64,000 bases of DNA from Benincasa hispida (Eukaryota > Streptophyta > Magnoliopsida > Cucurbitales > Cucurbitaceae): NCBI RefSeq assembly GCF_009727055.1, contig NC_052357.1, forward strand, positions 11,449,073 through 11,513,072, in the 5' to 3' direction. A program made the translations under genes and the position numbers. The first letter of the stretch is position 1, and the number at the start of each line of letters is the position of its first letter. This document shows, piece after piece, positions 35,601 to 50,600 of the stretch. The notes under the pieces were generated by a model, which did not search any database, had not been told where the DNA came from, and saw only the letters and a list, made by a program, of their open reading frames with translations.

Positions 35601-38600
35601 AATCTTGCATTTCTTCATCTTTTAATAATCTTCTGAAGTTAATTGACCATGATAAAGTAGATTAATTCCAATGTTGAAAAATTAAACCATCAGGAGACAA
35701 AGTAAGAAATGCTGGAGCTTGGCTATAGTGCATTGAGTTTACAATGGATCTTTCATACTTTGACTAGACGGAACTTACAAATGTTGATTGGGATTGGTGG
35801 TGGCAGTAAAGGCTAAGTTTCAATGCTTCTGCAAAAGCTTATAAGTACAGAATTCCTTTGGTATAGACACTAACAAGAAGAGAAACATCTAAGATTTAAA
35901 CCATATTTCCATTCCTGTAGTTTCTCATTGTTTCGACTTCTTGCCAATTGAGTCAACAGAAAATTTCTTGCCAGGTGAAAAGATATCCAAAGAAGATCAA
36001 TAGTCATTTCCATCTATTAATCACCACGTCCTTGGATCATCATTCGACGAAGGGATAAAGAAGTCTCCGACAAATGTTTCATCGTTCCCCTACTCCAAGA
36101 AAGGTGTATCGCCATCTTCTGATTGCGCATTGAAACCCAAAAGCAAACCTCACTTGTTCAGATCTTTCAGAAAGCATTTCGTAAGGTAGAAGACAACTTT
36201 TTGCAATATTTAAACAGCCATGGTAAACTCAGATTTGCTTGAAGAATGCTGCATTAAAGTCCAAATTCCTAGGTCATCGCCAGTCAGGTCAGATATTTCT
36301 CATTCTAAATCTGGTTCTTTCTCTTATTCTGATTTCAAAATTGCTGGCTCAAATGTAGTCTTTGTGTGAGTACCCTGGAATCTCAACGAGCTGTTGTTCA
36401 AAATCGAAAATATGATTTAGATGGAGATTCTATAGCCAGTTTCAGTAGTGAAGAGCTAGAAAAATCAGATTCAGAGGCTTTCCAAGAGGAGGAAGAAACT
36501 TATGATGGTCATTATAATGCTTTATAGTGCCTATTTCAATCAGAAGATGGACAAGTGACGGCAAATGCAAGTGCTTCACCCCATTCAATCTATTGATAAG
36601 AAGGAAATTCCACAAATACTATTATCAATGGTGGAAAATTGCGATTTGATCCTCGATTGAAGTCCAGCGCAAGAGTTCCTTTATAGTGTTGTCCTAGCAT
36701 GAAGATTCTGTTGTGGAACACAAGAGGTTTAGGAGATGACTCCAAACGATTGGCTCTAGGAAGAAGCTTAAAGAAAATAAACACGGATTTGGTATCGATC
36801 CAAGAAACTAAAAGAGACAACGCAGTAAAAGCTTTGTTATCAGAATTATGGTTTGAAAGGAATCAAAGAGTGTTTTATGATAAAGTATCTCTTAGCCCCC
36901 TCAAATTTGATATCGCTCATCTCAACGCCTCTTCTTGGTGCTCCCTTGCAAAAGAATTTAAAGATTTCTCCATTCAAGACATCAATCTCAATTGGAATGC
37001 CTTCATTTTCCCGCTTTCATGATTTTGTAATAGCTTAGTTTTTGGCTTTAAGTTTATCTTTCAGTTTTGCATCTGATGTAAGCCTGTGTATCAGGCATGA
37101 TTTCTTTCAGCTTAGTTCAAAGTTTAAGTCTCGTTGCTTTAAGAGTTAGGAGATGATGAGAGTGTTATGGAGGTATCAACCTAGTTGAGATGTCCTGGTA
37201 CACTTGCTGATCCTTGTTATGTTATGTTCTAGTGTTTTACTTTAGCACTTGTTTCCTTTCTTTCACTTGTATCAGCTTTCATTACCTTAATGAAGTGACT
37301 TGTTTCTTGTTAAAAAAAAAGAGATTCATTTGACGTTAGCTTTATCAAGGAGTTATGGAGCTCAAAAGACATTGGTTGGGCCTTCATTGATGCATTTGGA
37401 AAATCTGGAGGAATTCTAACTATGTGGGATGAAAGCAAAATTTCAGTTACTGAAGTGCTAAAAGGAGGCTATTCTATATCCCGTGAAATGCTTGACCGTT
37501 TGCAAGAAATCATGTTGGATCACAAATGTCTACAAACCTACTAATTATAGAGAGAAAATATATTTGGCCAAAATTACTTTCACTTTAGATTACTGTGATG
37601 AACCTTGGTGTATTGGAGGGGATTTTAATATCACTAGGAGAGTTCAAGAACGTTTTCCTCTGGGGAGATTAACAAGAGGAATGAGGAAGTTTAATAACTT
37701 CATTGATTCGGCAAAGTTAATGGAAATTCCACTAAGCAACGATCGTTTTACATGGTCACGAGAAGGAAATACTGTATCATGTTCGCTTCTTGATAGATTC
37801 TTAATGTCCCATAACTAGGATGAGATATTTGCAGACACTAGAGTAGCAAGACAAGCACGCATATTCTCAAATCACTTTCCTATTTTGCTTGAAGCCGGTT
37901 CCTTTGAGTGGGGGCCTTCTCCCTTCAGATTTTGCAATAGCTAGCTAGACATTGAAGAAAGTTGTAGAGTTATTGAAAGGGTATTGAGTTTGTAGGTTCA
38001 ACAAGGCTGGTTTCGTTATTTCCTCTAGTTAAGGAAAATCAAGGCTGCCTTGAAGAATTGGAATGCTGATTTTGAGAATAAAAAGAAAAGATCAGAGGAA
38101 GCTTTGCCAAAAGAAATTGAAAGATGTGACTTAGAAGCAGAAAATCCATAAAATTTTGTTTTGGAAAGGGATATGAGACTCTCCTTGAAAGCTGAATTGC
38201 TATCACTTTACCGACTAGATGAAAGAAATTTAAGACAGAAAAGCAAGTTAAATTGGCTGAATTTGGGAGATAAAAATTCTAAATTTTTCCATCGTTTCTT
38301 AGACACAAAGGAAAGGAGGAATCTGATTTCAGAACTGATCAACGAGCAAGGAGTATCAACAAGGTCTTTTAAGGAAATTGAAGACTTAAGATTGGGTTCT
38401 ACTCTTCTTTGTACTCCAAACCACCAGGTATTAGAGCTATTCCTCTTAATTTGCAATGGCCTAAGGTTGCCTGAAATTCGCAGATGATACCTTGATCTTT
38501 TGTGAAAATGATGATGAGATGTTAGAAAACTTAGGGAAGGCAGTTGAATTCTTTGAATGGTGCTCAGGGCAAAAGGTAAATTGGGAGAGATCTGCATTAT

Positions 38601-41600
38601 GTGGCATCAATATTGATGATAGCAAGCTGTTTTCAGTGGCGTCCAGACTGAATTGCAAAGGTTGTTCACCTTCCTTTTATGTATATTGGTCTACCTTTAG
38701 GAGGTGTCTCAAACAGGTTGAATTTTGGCAATCGGTGATTGATAAAATTCAAGGAAAATTGGATAAATGGAAGAGATACAATCTCTTTAGAGGAGGTCGT
38801 GCCACTCTTTGTAAGTCTGTCCTTTCGCACATCCCTACTTATTACATGTCTATTTTCTTGATGCCAGAAAAGGTAATCCTAACTGTTGAAAGATTTATGA
38901 GGAACTTCTACTGGGAAGGGCATTCAAGAGGCAAATTTTGCCATTTAGTTAAATGGGACACAGTTATCCGAACACAAGAAGATGGCGGGCTCGATATTGG
39001 AGGACTGAAAATTAAGAATTTAAGTCCTTTAGCTAAGTGAGGGTGGAAACTTATCAACGATGAGAACTCCTTATGGAGCGAAGTTGTAAAAAGTATCCAT
39101 GGTAGAAGCTTGTCTGGATGGCATACCAATGGAAAAATTACTTGCAGCCTTCGTAGTCCTTGGATTAGCATATCAAGGACTTGGTTAAAAGTTGAATCAT
39201 TGGCAACCTACAAAATTGGTGATGGTAGAAGAACTGCATTATGGCATGATCCTTGGGTGGATAAAATACCTCTAAAAAAATCCTTTCCAAGACTTTACAA
39301 AGTTTCTTTAAATCCGAATGGAGCTGCCTATGAATTTTGGGATTTCGCACTTGCCTCTTGGTCCATTAACTTTCGAAGATTACGCAAGGAAGAAGAAATA
39401 GATGATTTTCAAATCCTCATTGGTCTTGTATCTACAAAATCACTCACAACAAATCCTGATAAAAGATTTTGGGAATTAGAAGCGATTGGTTCATTTTCGG
39501 TAAAATCCCCTGTCAAACATCTTTCCATGGCCTCCCCCATTGGGAAACGGTTGGAATTGGCTTTGTGGAAAACTAAAAGCCCTTAGAGGATAAATATCAC
39601 AATTTGGATAATGTTAAATGGGCTTATCAACTGAGCAGCTGTAATGCAAATGAAACTACCTTGTTATAGTTTATCTCCTCAAGTTTTTCCTCTTTGCTTG
39701 GTAGATTCTAAAGATTTGCAGCACTTGGTTTTCAGTTGCGGTTATGCTGAAAATTGTTGTCTCCAATTGTTTAATTGTTTCAACCTTAGCTGGGCTCTTG
39801 GTAATGTTTTTAAAGATAATGTTCTTCAACTATTGACCCGACCCTAAGCTCAAAGAAAAACCAAGATTAATTTGGATTAATGCAGTAAAAGCCTTGTTAG
39901 CCAAGTTGTGGTTTGAAAGAAATCAAAGGGTTTTTCATGACAAAGCCTCCCCTTGGATGTTCAAATTTGAGATAGCCTGGCTTAATGCTTCATCATGGTG
40001 TTCACTTTCCAAAGCTTTTGAAGATTTCTCCATTCAAGACACTAGTCTTAACTGGAAGGCCTTCATCTTTCCTTTTTCATAGTATTTAGATGGTCTTGTT
40101 TAGTGTTTCTGTTGGTTGTATTAAGCTATTATGTCTATTGAAAAAAGAAGAGAAGAACAGAAACACGGATTTACATGGAAACCCTATAGGGAGAAAAACC
40201 ACGATAAGAGAATTTTTATTCTTTTAATTTTTTGATACACAGTACTCAACACAGGACATGTATAAATAACCAAACAGAGAGAAACCTTAGACAGTAAACA
40301 CTGAGTAAAAGACTAAAACGCCCTTAGGGCTAAAACACCATTTCAATACTGCCCCTCAAGTTGGGGCATAAATATCAATGAGACCCAACTTGCTAATACA
40401 AGTGTTAAACATTTGTCTAGGTAAGCTCTTAGTCAGAACATCTGCAATCTGTTGACTGGATGGAACATAGGGAACACAAATACTACCGTTGTCAAGTTTC
40501 TCTTTGATAAAATGTCAGTCAATCTCAACATGTTTGGTTCTGTCATGCTGAACAGGATTATTAGCAATATTGATAGCAGCCTTGTTGTCATAGTAGAGTC
40601 TCATCGGGTCATGACTCTCTTGATGAAGATCTACTAATACCTTCTTCAACCAAATTTCCTCACAGATACCCAAGCTCATAGCTCTGTATTTAGCTTCGGC
40701 ACTACTTCTAGCCATGACACCCTGTTTCTTACTCCTCCATGTAATGAGGTTTCCCCATACGAAGGTACAATACCACGAGGTTGACTTCCTGTCAGTAGCG
40801 GAACCGGCCCAGTCTGAGTCAGTGTAGGCTTCGATGCATCTTTTATCATTTTTCCTGAACATCAAGCCCTTCCCAGGTGTTGATTTTAGATATCTCAGAA
40901 TCTGGGTAACAGCTTCCATGTGTCTCTCACACGGGGCTTGCCTACATGATGTTGATATCTCTCTTTGTTCACTGGTACGTCATCTACTGAGTTGACCAGA
41001 TTATTGTTGACCTCAACTGGAGTATCTGCAGGTTTACACCTAGTCGTCCCAGTCTCTTGTAGAAGGTCTAACGTATATTTTCTTTGAGACACTGAGATCC
41101 CTTCCTTTGATCTTGCTACCTCCATTCCTAGGAAGTGCCTCAAGGAACCAAGATCTTTAATTCAAACTCCTCTGCCATTTTCTATTTCAACTTGTCAATC
41201 TCTACAGAATCATTCCCTGACAGAATAATATCATCAACATATACGATTAACCTTGCTACTTTCCCTGATGCTGATTTCTTAGTGAACAGGGTGTGATCAG
41301 AGTGACCTTGAATGTAACCCTGGGTTTTGACAAAGGTAGTGAACCGATCGAACCAGGCTCTAGGGGACTGTTTCAGACCATACAACGACTTCTTTAGCTT
41401 GCACACCTGACTCCCAAACTGTGCTTCAAACCCTGGAGGAGGGGTCATATAAACCTCTTCTTCCAACTCACCATTTAGAAACGCATTTTTTACATCCAAC
41501 TGATATAGAGGCCAGTCTAGGTTCACAGCAACAGAGAGAAGAACCCGAATAGTGTTGAGTTTTGCCACTGGCGAGAAAGTTTCTGAGTAGTCCACCCCAT

Positions 41601-44600
41601 ATGTTTGAGTGAACCCTTTCGCGACTAATCTGGCCTTATATCTGTCGAGAGTCCCATCAGATTTGTACTTGACTGTGAACACCCACTTGCACCCGACGGT
41701 TTTGTGACCTCTAGGAAGAACAACTAGATCCTATGTTTTGTTGTTCTTGAGAGCCCGCATTTCTTCCAAGACTGCAGTTCGCCATTCAGGAATTTCCAGA
41801 GCCTTGTACACATTTCCTGGAATAGTCACAGTGTCCAGACTAGTGGTGAAGGCCTTGAATCTTGTTGACAAGCTACTGTAAGATAAGAAGCTTTTCATAG
41901 AGTACTTGGTGCAGGACCTTGTTCCCTTTCGCAGGGCAATTGGTAAGTCAAGGGTGGCATCAATTTCACTGGTCTTGTTACCTTTTTCCTCTGCTACACA
42001 TTTTTCAGTCTCCTGAACATCATCAGGAGGAAATTCATTACTCTCATCCTCCCTAATTTTGTCAGGAGTCGCTACATCGTCAGTGTTCACTGCATTACTT
42101 TCAACACAGTTATTATTATCAAGAATATGGTTACCTTGAGTTGACTCTGGTTCTGACTCTTGAACACTTTCCGGTGGAGCAGCAGGGGAAACTATTTCCT
42201 TTCGTAGATTCTTCCGATAGTAGGTTACCCAAGGAACTTGTTTTGTAGGAAGGATAGGATTGTCAGGAATAGGAGGGTCAGGATAATGTCAGGATTTGGT
42301 TCAAGAAACAAGTCTACAGGAATGGAATAAGTGGATGACGTGCTAGTCTCTTCACTCGAAGTCTCCCCCTGAAGAGGGCTAATAGGAAAGAAAGGTTTAT
42401 CTTCTTGAAAGGTAGCATCCATGGTGATAAAGTACTTTCGAGAAGATGGCTGATAACATTTGTAGCCCTGTTGATGGAGCGGTTACCTAACAAAGACACA
42501 TTTTTGAACCCTAGGAGCGAATTTACTATGGAAACCATGATTATGAACAAACACAGTACACCTAAACACCCGAAAAGGAACATCTGGGAAAAGCCGAGTA
42601 GAGGAGAAGGATTCTTTGAATTGGGCTAAGGGAGTCTGGAACTTGAGAACACGGGAAGGCATTCGATTAATGAGATGAGCTGCAGTGAGTACAACATCGC
42701 CCCATAGGTACGAGGGTATGGATGCAGGAATCATGAGTGCCTGAGCAACCTCAATAAGATGACGGTTTTTCCGTTCGGCAACCCCATTTTGTTATAGGGG
42801 TATAGGCACAGGAGTTCTGGTGGATGATACCTTTAGAATTTAAAAACTCACGGAGGGACTGATTAACGAACTCATGACCATTGTCACTCCGAAGGATAGC
42901 AATTTTGGTATTGAACAGGGTTTTGACCGTGGTGTAGAATTGCTGAAAGACTGTAGTCACTTCAGACTTATTCGTAAGAAGGAACACCCATGTAAGACGA
43001 GTGTGATCATCTATGAAGGTGACAAACCACCGCTTATCCGACACGGTTGTGATATTAGATGGGTCCCACACATCACTATGTATCAGGTGGAAAGGTCGGG
43101 AAGGTTTATAAGGCTGGGAATTAAAAGACATCCGAGGTTGTTTTGCACGAATACACACATCGCAAGATAAAGATGAAATATTAACATTACGAAATAAATG
43201 GGGAAATAAATACTTCATATAATGAAAATTCGGATGTCCAAGACGAAAATGCCATAACAGGAAATCAGTTTCAGAAATAGTAAGGGAAGATAGTAAACAA
43301 GTGCTAGACAAACTCCTAGATGAAGCATCCTCCGAGAGGAAGTAGAACCCCCTATTGTACCGGGTAGTGCCAATTGTCTTCCTCGAGCTCAGGTCCTGAA
43401 ACAACACATTATCCGATGAGAAAACGACATTACAATTCAGATCTTTGGTTATTTTACTGACAGATAGCAGATTATAAGATATCTTTGGCACATGCAAGAC
43501 ATTCTGTAAAATCAACCTTTGAATAGGAGATAAGTGACCTTTCCCAGCAACGGAAGCAAAGGACCCATCTGCAATTCGTATTCTCTCGTTTCCCGCACTT
43601 GGATAATAAGAGAGGAATTGATCAGATGATCCAGTTAGGTGATCCGTTGCTCCTGAGTCAAGGATCCACGATTCATCCCTTCGACCAAGAAGCTAAAGGA
43701 CTGAGAAGTACCTGATTGTGCGACATTGCCGGTTCCAACCATGCTCGACTCTACCTGGCTAGTGCTGATGATGTACCATCCCCTATTTCACTGACATGGG
43801 CCCCGACCGTTTTTGACTTATCATTCGCAGACCGTCGCTTGCCATTCGTGGGCGACCATGTAACTTCCAGCATTGTATCTTTGGTGTGCCACGGTTTCTA
43901 CAGTGCTCACAAATTGGTGGGATTTTTCTGTTCTGTTTGTCGCTCTCTGGTCCCGAAGACTTGGCTCCAAACGCGCAGAATCTATGTGGTTGTTGCTAGT
44001 GCCATTCATTGCCCTGGTTCTGTCCTCTTCTAACCTGACCTCTGAACAAACTTCCATTAAGATGGTATTGGTCCCTGTCCCAAAATCTCGACTTCGACAC
44101 CCATCAAATTTAGGGTATAAGCCAGCCAGAAAATCATACACCCGGTCCCCCTCCTCAATCTTTGAGTACTGAACTCCGTCAACAGGACAATTCCACACAA
44201 CTTCACGGCACAAGTCCATTTCTTGCCACAGCAGGACAATTTATTGAAATAAGACGTTATGTCAAGGGTCCCTTGTTTGCACTCATGACCTTGTTTCCTC
44301 AAGGTATAAAGACGTGAGCAATTTTGCTCTCTGTGAAATAGAGCTTCTGGACAGCTTCCCAAATACCGAGCGGAGGTGAGTACAGAAAGTGCTTCCCAAT
44401 CTGGGTTCCATGCTGTTTATCAGAATTGAGCGAAGAGAGAGTCCTCTCTTTCCATATACGTTCCTGGGGGTCACGGGGTTTGGTTTTGGTATTTCTCCAA
44501 TTAGATATCCAAACTTTGTGACGTCCCTCAAAGACCATACTTACGAATTGGGACCAGGAAAAGTAATTCTCACCGTTAAGTTTCTCACCAATAGACATCC

Positions 44601-47600
44601 CTGCAGAATTCCTCACAGAACTAGACTAATATTTGCTATAGGTAAATTAGAGTAAGCATTTACTGGTGTTTCTGAGCAAAAGAGAAGTCTGAATGTGGAT
44701 AAAACTAGTTGTATGTATTTGTCGTGGATCTAAAGGGCCGATATTTGTTGTTGTAAGTTTGCCAACTGCTGTTTAAAACCAACGGTTCCGCCAGAATTTG
44801 CCATAGGTTGGTTTTGCCCATAGATCCCTGGAAAGGTAGTTTCATTTTGGCTCGAGGACGGACCAAACGACGAGTTGGGAACAGGCTAACTGTACTGGCT
44901 CGACTGGACCCGGTTGAACCGTTGAACCAGTTGGTTCAGTTGGACCGGCTGGGAAGGAGTGGGTCATCCCACGATCGGTTTGGAATGTATGCTAGGGCTG
45001 GCGGTTGACCTGAAAACGGAGGCTGGAAATCGGCTGAAGATCGCCAGTCGCGTGGGTACTATCGGGCTGTGCAAAACCTCCTGAGGCTGGTGATTTTTCT
45101 GTGCATTGGTGGGTTCTGAGGCAAAAAATGGTGGAAATCAGATGGATCGCGATCGATTGAAGCTTGTTGCCAATCTGTTGGTCTGGTTGAAGCTGTCCTA
45201 ACGGGATCTGTGGTCTAATGCGTCATGGATGGGCTCGAGTCTGGGAGCTCCGGTGGTCGATCTGCAAAGGAAGGCCACTGGGTATAGATTTGAGGATCGG
45301 GTCAGGTCTGGCTTGAGGCTGAATCAGACATGGATTTGAGGAGTTGAGGCAAGGCGGCGTGAAAATAATCCTCACGGCTTCTCTTATGGCTGCAGCTACT
45401 TCAGCGTTCATGGATTCCTTCGTTCCAGTGGAGGTTTCTGTTGGAGTCTCTGGTTTGTTCTCATCAATGACGGCTAGGGCTTCGTCGCCATGCTCTGATA
45501 CCATATTGAAAAAAGAAGAGAATAACATAAATACGGATTTACGTGGAAACCCTAGATTAGGGAGAAAAACCACGATAGGAGAATTTTTATTCTTTTAATT
45601 TTCTGATACACAGTACTCAACATAGGACAGGTATAAATAACCAAACAGAGAGAAACCCTAGACAGTAGACACTGAGTAAAAGACTAAAACGCCCTTAGGG
45701 CTAAAACACCATTTCAACAATGTCATTGTGTTAGCTTTCGGATTTTGATTGTATTAATTTGGCATTGTACTGGTCCCAAGCTGTTTTTGGGACTTTGTTC
45801 TTGGTTTGTTCCTTTTTATTGGATAGATGAGAATGCTATGGGGGTATCAACCTAGTTGAGATGTCCGGGTGCACTAGCTGATCCTTTTGCTTTGCTTTGC
45901 TTTGTTATCGTCTCTTCATTGTATTACCATTCACTTTGTATTGTCTATTCATCATCATTAAGAGGCTTGTTTCCTTTTTCAAAAAAGAATTTAATTTTTC
46001 AATCTTTAAACTTTATTGTTTCTACTTCTTTCAACTTTCAAATGTTATTTTTAGTCTATTTAATTCTATAAAAAAATTAACTTTATGGACAATTATTAAA
46101 TTAGCTTTTGACAATAAGTCTTTGGTTTGTTTGAAAACCTAACATCAAAATTACTATGTATGGCTTAAAAAATTTATTTACATTGATGTCACATTGAAAA
46201 GGTACATGACCATAAAACAAACAAGCTCGTATGCTCATCCACCTTGATGAGTGTTTAAGTGTTGATGTAGGTAAATATATCATAACTCATAAGCTTAAGC
46301 TTTTGGGTTGATTAGGGATTTAACTGTAACAACCCGACTTTTTACCATGCTACCAGGATGCTATTACGTGCATGCATAAGCTTGGTAATATATATTTCAA
46401 GAGGGAAAATTTTAAATAAAAGATTGAGACTTTTATTTAAAATTTAATATCATAAAACTGTTCGGGGCACCCCTGACTCTGGTTTAGAACAAATTAAATA
46501 AATCAATAAATGAGGTAACAAATAAATGAAATATCAAAAGTTTTAAATGCCAGACACCTAATCTAAATCATGCCAAAAATAAAATAACATAAAATGTAAG
46601 TGCGGAAGCATCGTCATGCTCCAATGACTAGGTCACGGATCCCTCTTGTCATTCGTTGGTCTATCTTTACCTTTACCTGAAAAACATGAAGAGAAAAGAA
46701 TGAGTATATAAATTTTAATGGCATAAGCATAAGCCTCTGTAACCCCCCCTCGACCGTCAAACATAGCTAGTCACATAGTAACTCATAACAGTGCAAACCA
46801 ACACACAGAATCATGCTTACATTACAATCTCATACTTAATAACAACTTGGGTTCGAGGGCGAACCTGTAGCGAAGCACCTACCTCTGATTTAGGCCTAAG
46901 CAAAATAGCAATCAAGCAGCTGACCTTCCTTTTAAATTAGCGAAGGCTTGAATCAAAGTCCCTGACACCAACCATAAACACACAGTTCAACTTGTGGGGC
47001 CAATCTCCAAAACTTACACAATTTAAACCAATAATCCTCACATAACTTACCCCAAAACTGGCCAAAATTAAACCAATGAAGAATTGGGCAGCCTCTAAAA
47101 CGCCTTAGAACCTCAACTTCAACCTCCTAAATTCAAGATTGAACCAAGACCAAAATAAAAAAGATGACTCCCAAAACTCTCTCCCCTCTCTCCTCCCCTT
47201 CCCCTTCCTCCCACGGCCATCTTTCCATCCACCCCACCGGAGCTCACCATGTCCTCCCACCTTTCCAGTGACTCGCCCCCGCCCTTCTCACCCTCTCCCT
47301 CTTGTTCACCCTCCGGCACCTCCCCTCCTCTCATTTTTTACACCCTGCTTTTGCTCTGTATCCAGCCATGGAATTTAAATCCTGCTGCATTCTTGACCAT
47401 TCCTTCCATATAGAGCAAGAAGGATCCGGTTCCTTCGTAAAAGACTTAAAGAAAGGACAATCCATTCTCCTCTCCTTAACCTCAACTAAATGACTTAATG
47501 AGAGTTTTCGCAGACTTCTGTCTGCTTCCACCTTTGAATTTTTCTTATTAAAGGAAAGAGTTGATCAAAGCTTCATTCGGCTGGCTAAATTTCGTGCAAA

Positions 47601-50600
47601 GGAGAAGTGGTTTGTAGAATGCGTTGTTTGACCAATCTCGGGAGGAAGGAAGAACATCCACATCCCTTTTGACAATGAAAAATCAGGTTGGCAAGACTTT
47701 AAGGACATGATCGAAGATTGCATCCGAAATTTCAGAGCATCCCCTGATATCCAGGTTAGTTCTCCTCCACCTTGTCCTTCCCCTAATCAGAGGCTGGTCA
47801 GTAGTCGTAGCCTTGCTCTCCCTCCTTGTGGTAAAACCTTTTCCGAAGCTTTACAAGCCTCTAAGCCCCTGAATCCCTTAGCTTCTACCTTTTCACTCTC
47901 CCCTGTTCCACCCCCGAAAAACAGAGTAACCGTTCTTTTTGGACTCAAAAGAATTGTGATGTTTTGCTTGAAGATTTTAGTAATTTATGGATTATTTCAA
48001 GATTATTAGCATCAAATGGGTGGAAGGAAATCGCCAAAGAGTTAAGTAAGTTTCTCGGCACCAATGTTGTCACCAATCCTCTGTTTGCAGACAAGGTTCT
48101 CATCAAGATCAACCAAGGAGACTTAAAGCGAAAAAATGCCAGCCCAAAAGAAAATGGAACAAGTTTGGCCCCATTCATCTGTTGTTGGAAAAATGGAATC
48201 CCCTTAGTCATGGAAGGCCTTCAGTAATGCAGGGATATGGGGGATGGATATCAATCAAAAAACTCCCTCTAGATTATTGGTGTAAAAGCACCTTTGAGGC
48301 AATCGGGGCTTACTTTGGTGGACTCATTTCAATTGCATCAGAAACGCTTAATCTCATCAATTGTTTAGAAGCTAAAATTCAGGTCAGGAAAAATCTTTGT
48401 GGATTCATGCTAGCCACCATCGAAATTAAAGATGAAATTCATGGAAGTTTTTATTTAAATTTTGGTGATATTACTTGTTTTCATCAACCTACAAGTCTAC
48501 CTAATAATGTACTTTTTAAGGATTTCTCCAACCCAATAGACTTAGTTCGATTACAAGAGGTCTTGAAGGATGAAGATGCCACCTCCCAAATTGATATATC
48601 CGAATGGTCCTTCCTATTGTTAGCCAAGTCCAAGCCAAAGTTCTCAAGAAGTCCAAACGCGGTGGCAAAGAAGAAGAAGGAGTTCCAAAAGCCACAGGCT
48701 TCGAAAATCAGTAAGGGAGCATCAGGGGAAGGTGAAAAGTCACCCCCTTTGGGTATTAACAGCGTTAACTCAGAACTTCAAAGGCCTATATTTTTGAAAG
48801 AGGAAGTCAACTAGCCACTAAGTCCTGACGGGGGAAATCTGTCAAGGAAGGAAGTTGAAAAGTCTTTATCCCCTGCCTTGCAGCTTCAGCCCTCTGAGGG
48901 AAAAAAATTTCAACTGAAGGAAGTCGAAAAGTCTTTAGACTTAAGTATTTTGCCAGCAAAGGCGCCTAGTGCAAGTAATAAGGCTCCTCGAGTTCCACGG
49001 CCTGCTCTTAACTCCCTCTCTGCCATTAAGAAGAAAGAGAATAAAAAAAAAAAGGAGTTCCAGCTGGCTTTTCTCACTCAGAAGTTGAAAAGCCACTCGT
49101 GCTAAAAAGAAAAAAAAAACAAAGTTATTACTCCCTTTGGTGTTTCCCTCACCTCACTTGAGAATGCCTTAACCACGATTGAAGTCCAAGCGTCCCTCAA
49201 GCCCTCTTCTCCCGTCCCCTAGCTTAACACATCTCCCCTGCCCCTCCTTGTTCTGCCAGATCAATCGAATCCTCTGCCATTACTACCCCCAAGCAACCAC
49301 ATTCCCCCCAACCACCCTGCGCCACCCCCCCGTTTTAACAGGACAGCTGAATCCTTCGCCTGCGCAACCCTCAAGCCTTCTCCTCCCCTCAGCATTAAAC
49401 CACTATCTAAACCCTGCAAAACAACTACAAAGCGGCTGTACAGAGCACGCCATTCTTCATGCCTTTTCAAGACTTTTCCTAAGCATTTTATCATAAGAAA
49501 GTATCTGAAGGAACATTCTAAGAGCCTTTGAAATCAGTGACTGTTCAGATTCAAGAAGTCAGAAGTCCCTTATCACCAGAGCACTTTCATTTTATCAGGT
49601 CAGACAACCAACTCTCCCTCCCCCCACCTAACCCGGAGTGTTTATTTCTGAGAGGAACTCCAAGATTTTCCCCAAACGCCTCAGTGAATGAAAAGAAGGA
49701 TGGCCTTCTAGACTCCCCTTTCAGTGTGAGTAGTGAGGAAATTGATTGGAACAGCACATTAGAAGAACAAGAAGTGTCAAAAATGGAAGCACCCTTGCTT
49801 GTTGATTTAAATCCCCTGTTTCAGACAGAGGTGGACAAGACCTCCGAGGTAAAAGCTCTCAGCCCTGGCCACCCCACCCCCTCAGCAATCCCTTCTGACC
49901 TCCCAGCACACCTATTAAGCATAGTCACTGATTGCAACCTAGTTCTGGATTGACTTATGACTGCCAAGGCTGCCTTTAAACCCTAAGTACGAAAAGATGA
50001 AAATAGTGATTTGGAACACAAGAGGTCTCAAAGATAGTAATAAAAGGCTGGGCCTTAAACGATTCTTAAAGAAAATTAACTCCTTAGTAGTTTTAATTCA
50101 AGAATCCAAGAAAGAAAATTTTGATGCAAGCTTTATTAAATCTATTTGGAGTTCCAAAGAGGTCGGTTGGGACTTTCTTTCATAATGTTTTACCTTTTGG
50201 TGGATTGTTGACAATGTGGGTACAAACATGATTTCGGTATTAGAAACCCTCAAAGGAGGATATTCCCTTTCAATAAAATGTACCACTATCTGTAAAAAGA
50301 TTTGTTGGATCACTAATGTATATGGGCCAACTGACTACAAAGAAAGAAAATTTGTGTGGGATGAACTACTTTCTTTTGTAGCTTACTGTGAAGAGGCATG
50401 GTGCATTGGTTGTGATTTTAATATCACAAGATGGGCACATGAGAGATTCCCCTTGGGCCGAAGTACTAGAGCATGAGAAAATTTAATGGTTTCATTGAAC
50501 AAGCAAAACTCTTGGAAGTCCGGTTGAGTAATGGGAGTTTCACTTGGTCAAGGGAAGGCAACTTAGTTTCAAGATCCCTTCTAGACCGGTTTTTTATATC

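Larger units (their letters stand above)
40136..45719 (-). mobile_element. Copia-3: near full-length Ty1/copia element (5584 bp)
   Basis: LTRs at 40136-40348 (3') and 45504-45719 (5') with TATTGAAAAAAG ... TTTCAACA ends. Perfect 5-bp target duplication ATGTC (40131-40135, 45720-45724). Primer-binding site TGGTATCAGAGCA on the minus strand at about 45490-45502, and a purine tract (GAGGGGCAG, minus) beside the 3' LTR. Domain order on the minus strand: gag, protease, GAG-pre-integrase, integrase, RT, RNase H, which is the copia order. The LTRs differ by about 11 substitutions and one 3-bp indel, counted by eye. Stops and frameshifts make it non-autonomous. Confidence 0.93.
35723..45986 (+). mobile_element. 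LINE-A copy h, interrupted by a short LINE and by copia-3
   Basis: Plus strand: ORF1 C-terminal part (about 36000-36660), ORF2 endonuclease (36699-36817 continuing at 37325), RT remnant, zf-RVT region to 40082, and the 3' untranslated region split at 40135/45725. The tail (GGGTATCAACCTAGTTGAGA) is at 45842 and the poly-A near 45981. The 5' limit is uncertain; 35723-36000 shows no recognisable coding. Two later insertions are dated by position: a 499-bp LINE-A scrap (36818-37316) and copia-3 (40136-45719). Confidence 0.82.

Noticed and set aside
44808..45210. Plus-strand ORFs with repeated GTTGAACCGGT-like motifs near 44.9 kb
   Set aside because: They are antisense to the copia-3 gag region; no independent evidence for a gene.
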